Assembly: GCA_003451915.1 (NCBI GenBank)
Contig: DMJC01000214.1
Span: forward strand, 1 to 7,604
Reading direction: 5' to 3'
Length of the DNA: 7,604 nucleotides
From: Clostridiales bacterium
Lineage (GTDB): Bacteria > Bacillota > Clostridia > Saccharofermentanales > UBA5734
A program made the position numbers and the translations under genes. The notes under the pieces were generated by a model. The model was given only the letters and a program-made list of their open reading frames with translations, made no database searches and was not told the DNA's origin. Within the stretch, counting starts at the first letter, position 1. Every line of letters begins with the position of its first letter. This document shows, piece after piece, positions 5,674 to 7,604 of the stretch.

Positions 5674-7604
5674 ATGATGATGAGATTTTCCGAACGAAGC
5701 GGCGCCGTCTTAGGCCTGGCCTATCAGCTGGCTCGCTCTTACAAACTGAACTATATTGGTACCGAGCATTTGCTGGCCGGCATTCTGGGTGAACAGCAGG
5801 GCCCTGCTTTTGAGCTGCTGGCTGGCGCTGATGTTACGCTGGAGAAAGTTCAGGAGGCCTTAAAACAGATGAACGGCCAGGAACCGGCCGATGTCGACCT
5901 GGACAACGGCATTGATGCCGAAAAAGTCATGGCCATGTTTACACCACGCACCAAACGCGTCGTTGAACTGGCTGCCTATGAAGCCCGGATGCGCCAACTC
6001 GACGTCATCGACCCCGAACATCTCCTGATGGGTATTATCCGTGAGGGCGAGAGTGTTGCCATGCGTATCTTGAAGGCTAACGGCCTGGAACCGCGACCGC
6101 TTTACAATCAACTGGCGCAAAGTCTGCAGAACCAGCCTAAAGGTGATAATGGTGAAGAAGAGGGTCAGCCGGAAGAAAGTGAAACTGAACCTGACAGTAA
6201 CGATCCCTTCGCTGATATCAACCGCAACCTGCAATCGCGCGGCGGTGCTGTCCCGTCTGGCGGTAAAGCCACCAAGGGCAGCAAATCCAACACACCGACT
6301 TTGGAGAAATTCGGCCGTGACCTGACCCGTCTGGCCAAAGAGAACCATTTTGCCCCGATCATCGGCCGCAGCGAAGAAATCAGCCGTGTCATGCAGATTC
6401 TCTGCCGCCGCACCAAAAACAACCCGTGCCTGATCGGTGAGCCCGGCGTCGGCAAAACTGCCATTGCCGAAGGCCTCGCCCAGAAAATCGCTGCCGGCGA
6501 TGTGCCTGATATCCTGAAAAACAAGCGGATCATCTCGCTGGACATGGCCAGCATGGTAGCCGGTTCCAAATATCGCGGCGAATTCGAAGAGCGCCTGAAA
6601 AAAGGCCTCGATGAAGCCGTCAAAGCCGGCAATGTGCTGCTTTTTGTCGATGAGCTGCACACGATCATCGGAGCCGGTGCCGCCGAAGGCGCCATGGATG
6701 CTGCCAATATCATCAAACCCTTGATGACCCGCGGTGAATTGCAGATCATCGGAGCCACGACTATCGACGAATACCGCAAGCATATTGAAAAAGATGCCGC
6801 TCTCGAGCGCAGATTCCAGCCGGTGACTGTCGGCGAACCGACTCCTGATGAGGCTGTGCTGATTTTAAAAGGACTGCGCGAAAAATATGAGCAACACCAC
6901 AATGTCCGCATCACTGATGAATCCATTGAAGCTGCGGTTGCCCTGTCGGTCCGTTACATCTCCGACCGTTTTCTGCCAGACAAGGCCATCGACCTGATCG
7001 ACGAAGCCGCCTCGCGTATCCGCATGCAAAAGGTCGACGAGCCTGTCGAGCTCAAAGCCCTGGAGACTCAGATCGCCGATCTGTCCATCCGCAAGAAAGA
7101 AGCAGCCGATCGTGAAGAGTTTGAACAGGCTGCTGCTCTGCGCAAGGAAGAGCAGGAGCTGACCGATCGGCTGGAAACCTTGCGCGCCGACTGGAAAAAG
7201 AAGCTGAGTTCAGATCATGAAGTCCTGACACCCGATACCATCGCCGACATCGTGGCCAGCTGGACGGGCATCCCGGTGCGCAAGCTGACCGAGAGTGACA
7301 ATGAGCGTCTGAAAAACCTAGAAGAAGAGATGAAAAATCGGGTCATCGGTCAGGACGAGGCTGTGACCGCTGTGGCCAAGGCCATTCGCCGGGGCCGCCT
7401 CGGCCTTAAAGACCCCAAACGTCCGACCGGTTCGTTCATTTTCCTCGGCACGACCGGCGTCGGCAAGACTGAGCTGGCCCGTGCTCTGGCCGAGGTCATG
7501 TTTGGTGATGAAAACGCCATGATCCGGATTGACATGTCCGAATACATGGAAAAATTCGACGTCTCAAAACTGATCGGCTCGCCGCCCGGTTATGTCGGCT
7601 ATGA
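5674..7604 (+). CDS. clpC: ATP-dependent unfoldase ClpC (C-terminally cut by window edge)
   Basis: ClpC is the HSP100 unfoldase that feeds substrates, including arginine-phosphorylated ones, to ClpP. The first 643 residues are visible in one open frame. The N-domain has two Clp-N repeats (about 4-70 and 88-145) with S6/E31 and T90/E115, equivalent to the phosphoarginine-pocket residues T7/E32 and T81/E106 of B. subtilis ClpC. A long acidic linker follows (about 150-205). D1 carries Walker A GEPGVGKT (255-262), Walker B LLFVDE (322-327) and LERRFQ (377-382). The middle domain (about 450-515) contains a UVR-like motif [16 protein letters not shown] (481-496). D2 begins at VIGQDEAV, with Walker A GTTGVGKT (592-599; Thr replaces the usual Pro at the second place). 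The sequence stops inside GSPPGYVGY, so Walker B2, the ClpP-binding loop and the C-terminus lie outside. AGGGGG (5660-5665) precedes ATG 5674; ATG 5677 is a possible alternative. Confidence 0.97.
   Translation, partial: MMMRFSERSGAVLGLAYQLARSYKLNYIGTEHLLAGILGEQQGPAFELLAGADVTLEKVQEALKQMNGQEPADVDLDNGIDAEKVMAMFTPRTKRVVELAAYEARMRQLDVIDPEHLLMGIIREGESVAMRILKANGLEPRPLYNQLAQSLQNQPKGDNGEEEGQPEESETEPDSNDPFADINRNLQSRGGAVPSGGKATKGSKSNTPTLEKFGRDLTRLAKENHFAPIIGRSEEISRVMQILCRRTKNNPCLIGEPGVGKTAIAEGLAQKIAAGDVPDILKNKRIISLDMASMVAGSKYRGEFEERLKKGLDEAVKAGNVLLFVDELHTIIGAGAAEGAMDAANIIKPLMTRGELQIIGATTIDEYRKHIEKDAALERRFQPVTVGEPTPDEAVLILKGLREKYEQHHNVRITDESIEAAVALSVRYISDRFLPDKAIDLIDEAASRIRMQKVDEPVELKALETQIADLSIRKKEAADREEFEQAAALRKEEQELTDRLETLRADWKKKLSSDHEVLTPDTIADIVASWTGIPVRKLTESDNERLKNLEEEMKNRVIGQDEAVTAVAKAIRRGRLGLKDPKRPTGSFIFLGTTGVGKTELARALAEVMFGDENAMIRIDMSEYMEKFDVSKLIGSPPGYVGY

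Noticed and set aside
5860..6783. Long minus-strand open frames opposite clpC (307 and 253 codons)
   Set aside because: They lie antisense to a clear ClpC coding frame; they are shadows caused by biased codon use in a GC-rich gene and show no domain.

Overview
The window suggests a member of the Bacillota (low-GC Gram-positive phylum), probably an anaerobic clostridial lineage with a moderately GC-rich genome. The main reason is a complete class III heat-shock operon start, ctsR-mcsA-mcsB-clpC, preceded by a sigma-A promoter and a textbook CtsR operator. The species cannot be named from this sequence.

Layout: (1) Positions 1-55 hold the last codons of a gene whose C-terminus looks like a MalG-type sugar ABC transporter permease. 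(2) Positions 54-195 carry an unusual array of 7-bp repeats that forms a long inverted repeat between the permease and the next gene. (3) Positions 219-1820 encode a beta-galactosidase-like glycoside hydrolase (GH35/GH42-like barrel plus DUF5597-type tail). With the permease this is the end of a sugar uptake and hydrolysis locus. (4) Positions 1821-2157 are non-coding and contain a perfect palindrome, four 23-bp-spaced tandem repeats and a strong extended -10 promoter. (5) Positions 2170-3438 encode a lone, AT-rich AAA_14/DUF4143 ATPase that looks horizontally acquired. (6) From 3470 to the end of the window is the ctsR operon promoter, operator and genes; clpC runs off the edge.

How the genes work together: CtsR represses its own operon through the heptad operator just downstream of the -10 box. 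McsB is a protein-arginine kinase activated by the zinc-finger protein McsA, and phosphoarginine marks proteins for the ClpC unfoldase working with ClpP. Residues for the phosphoarginine circuit are visible in both McsB (RDTARA) and the ClpC N-domain (S6/E31, T90/E115), so arginine-phosphate-directed proteolysis appears intact. The sugar locus and the DUF4143 ATPase have no evident functional link to it.

The least explained part is the 2008-2161 control region with its ATPase gene: an iteron-like repeat block in front of a solitary ATPase with a nuclease-fold-like C-terminus.
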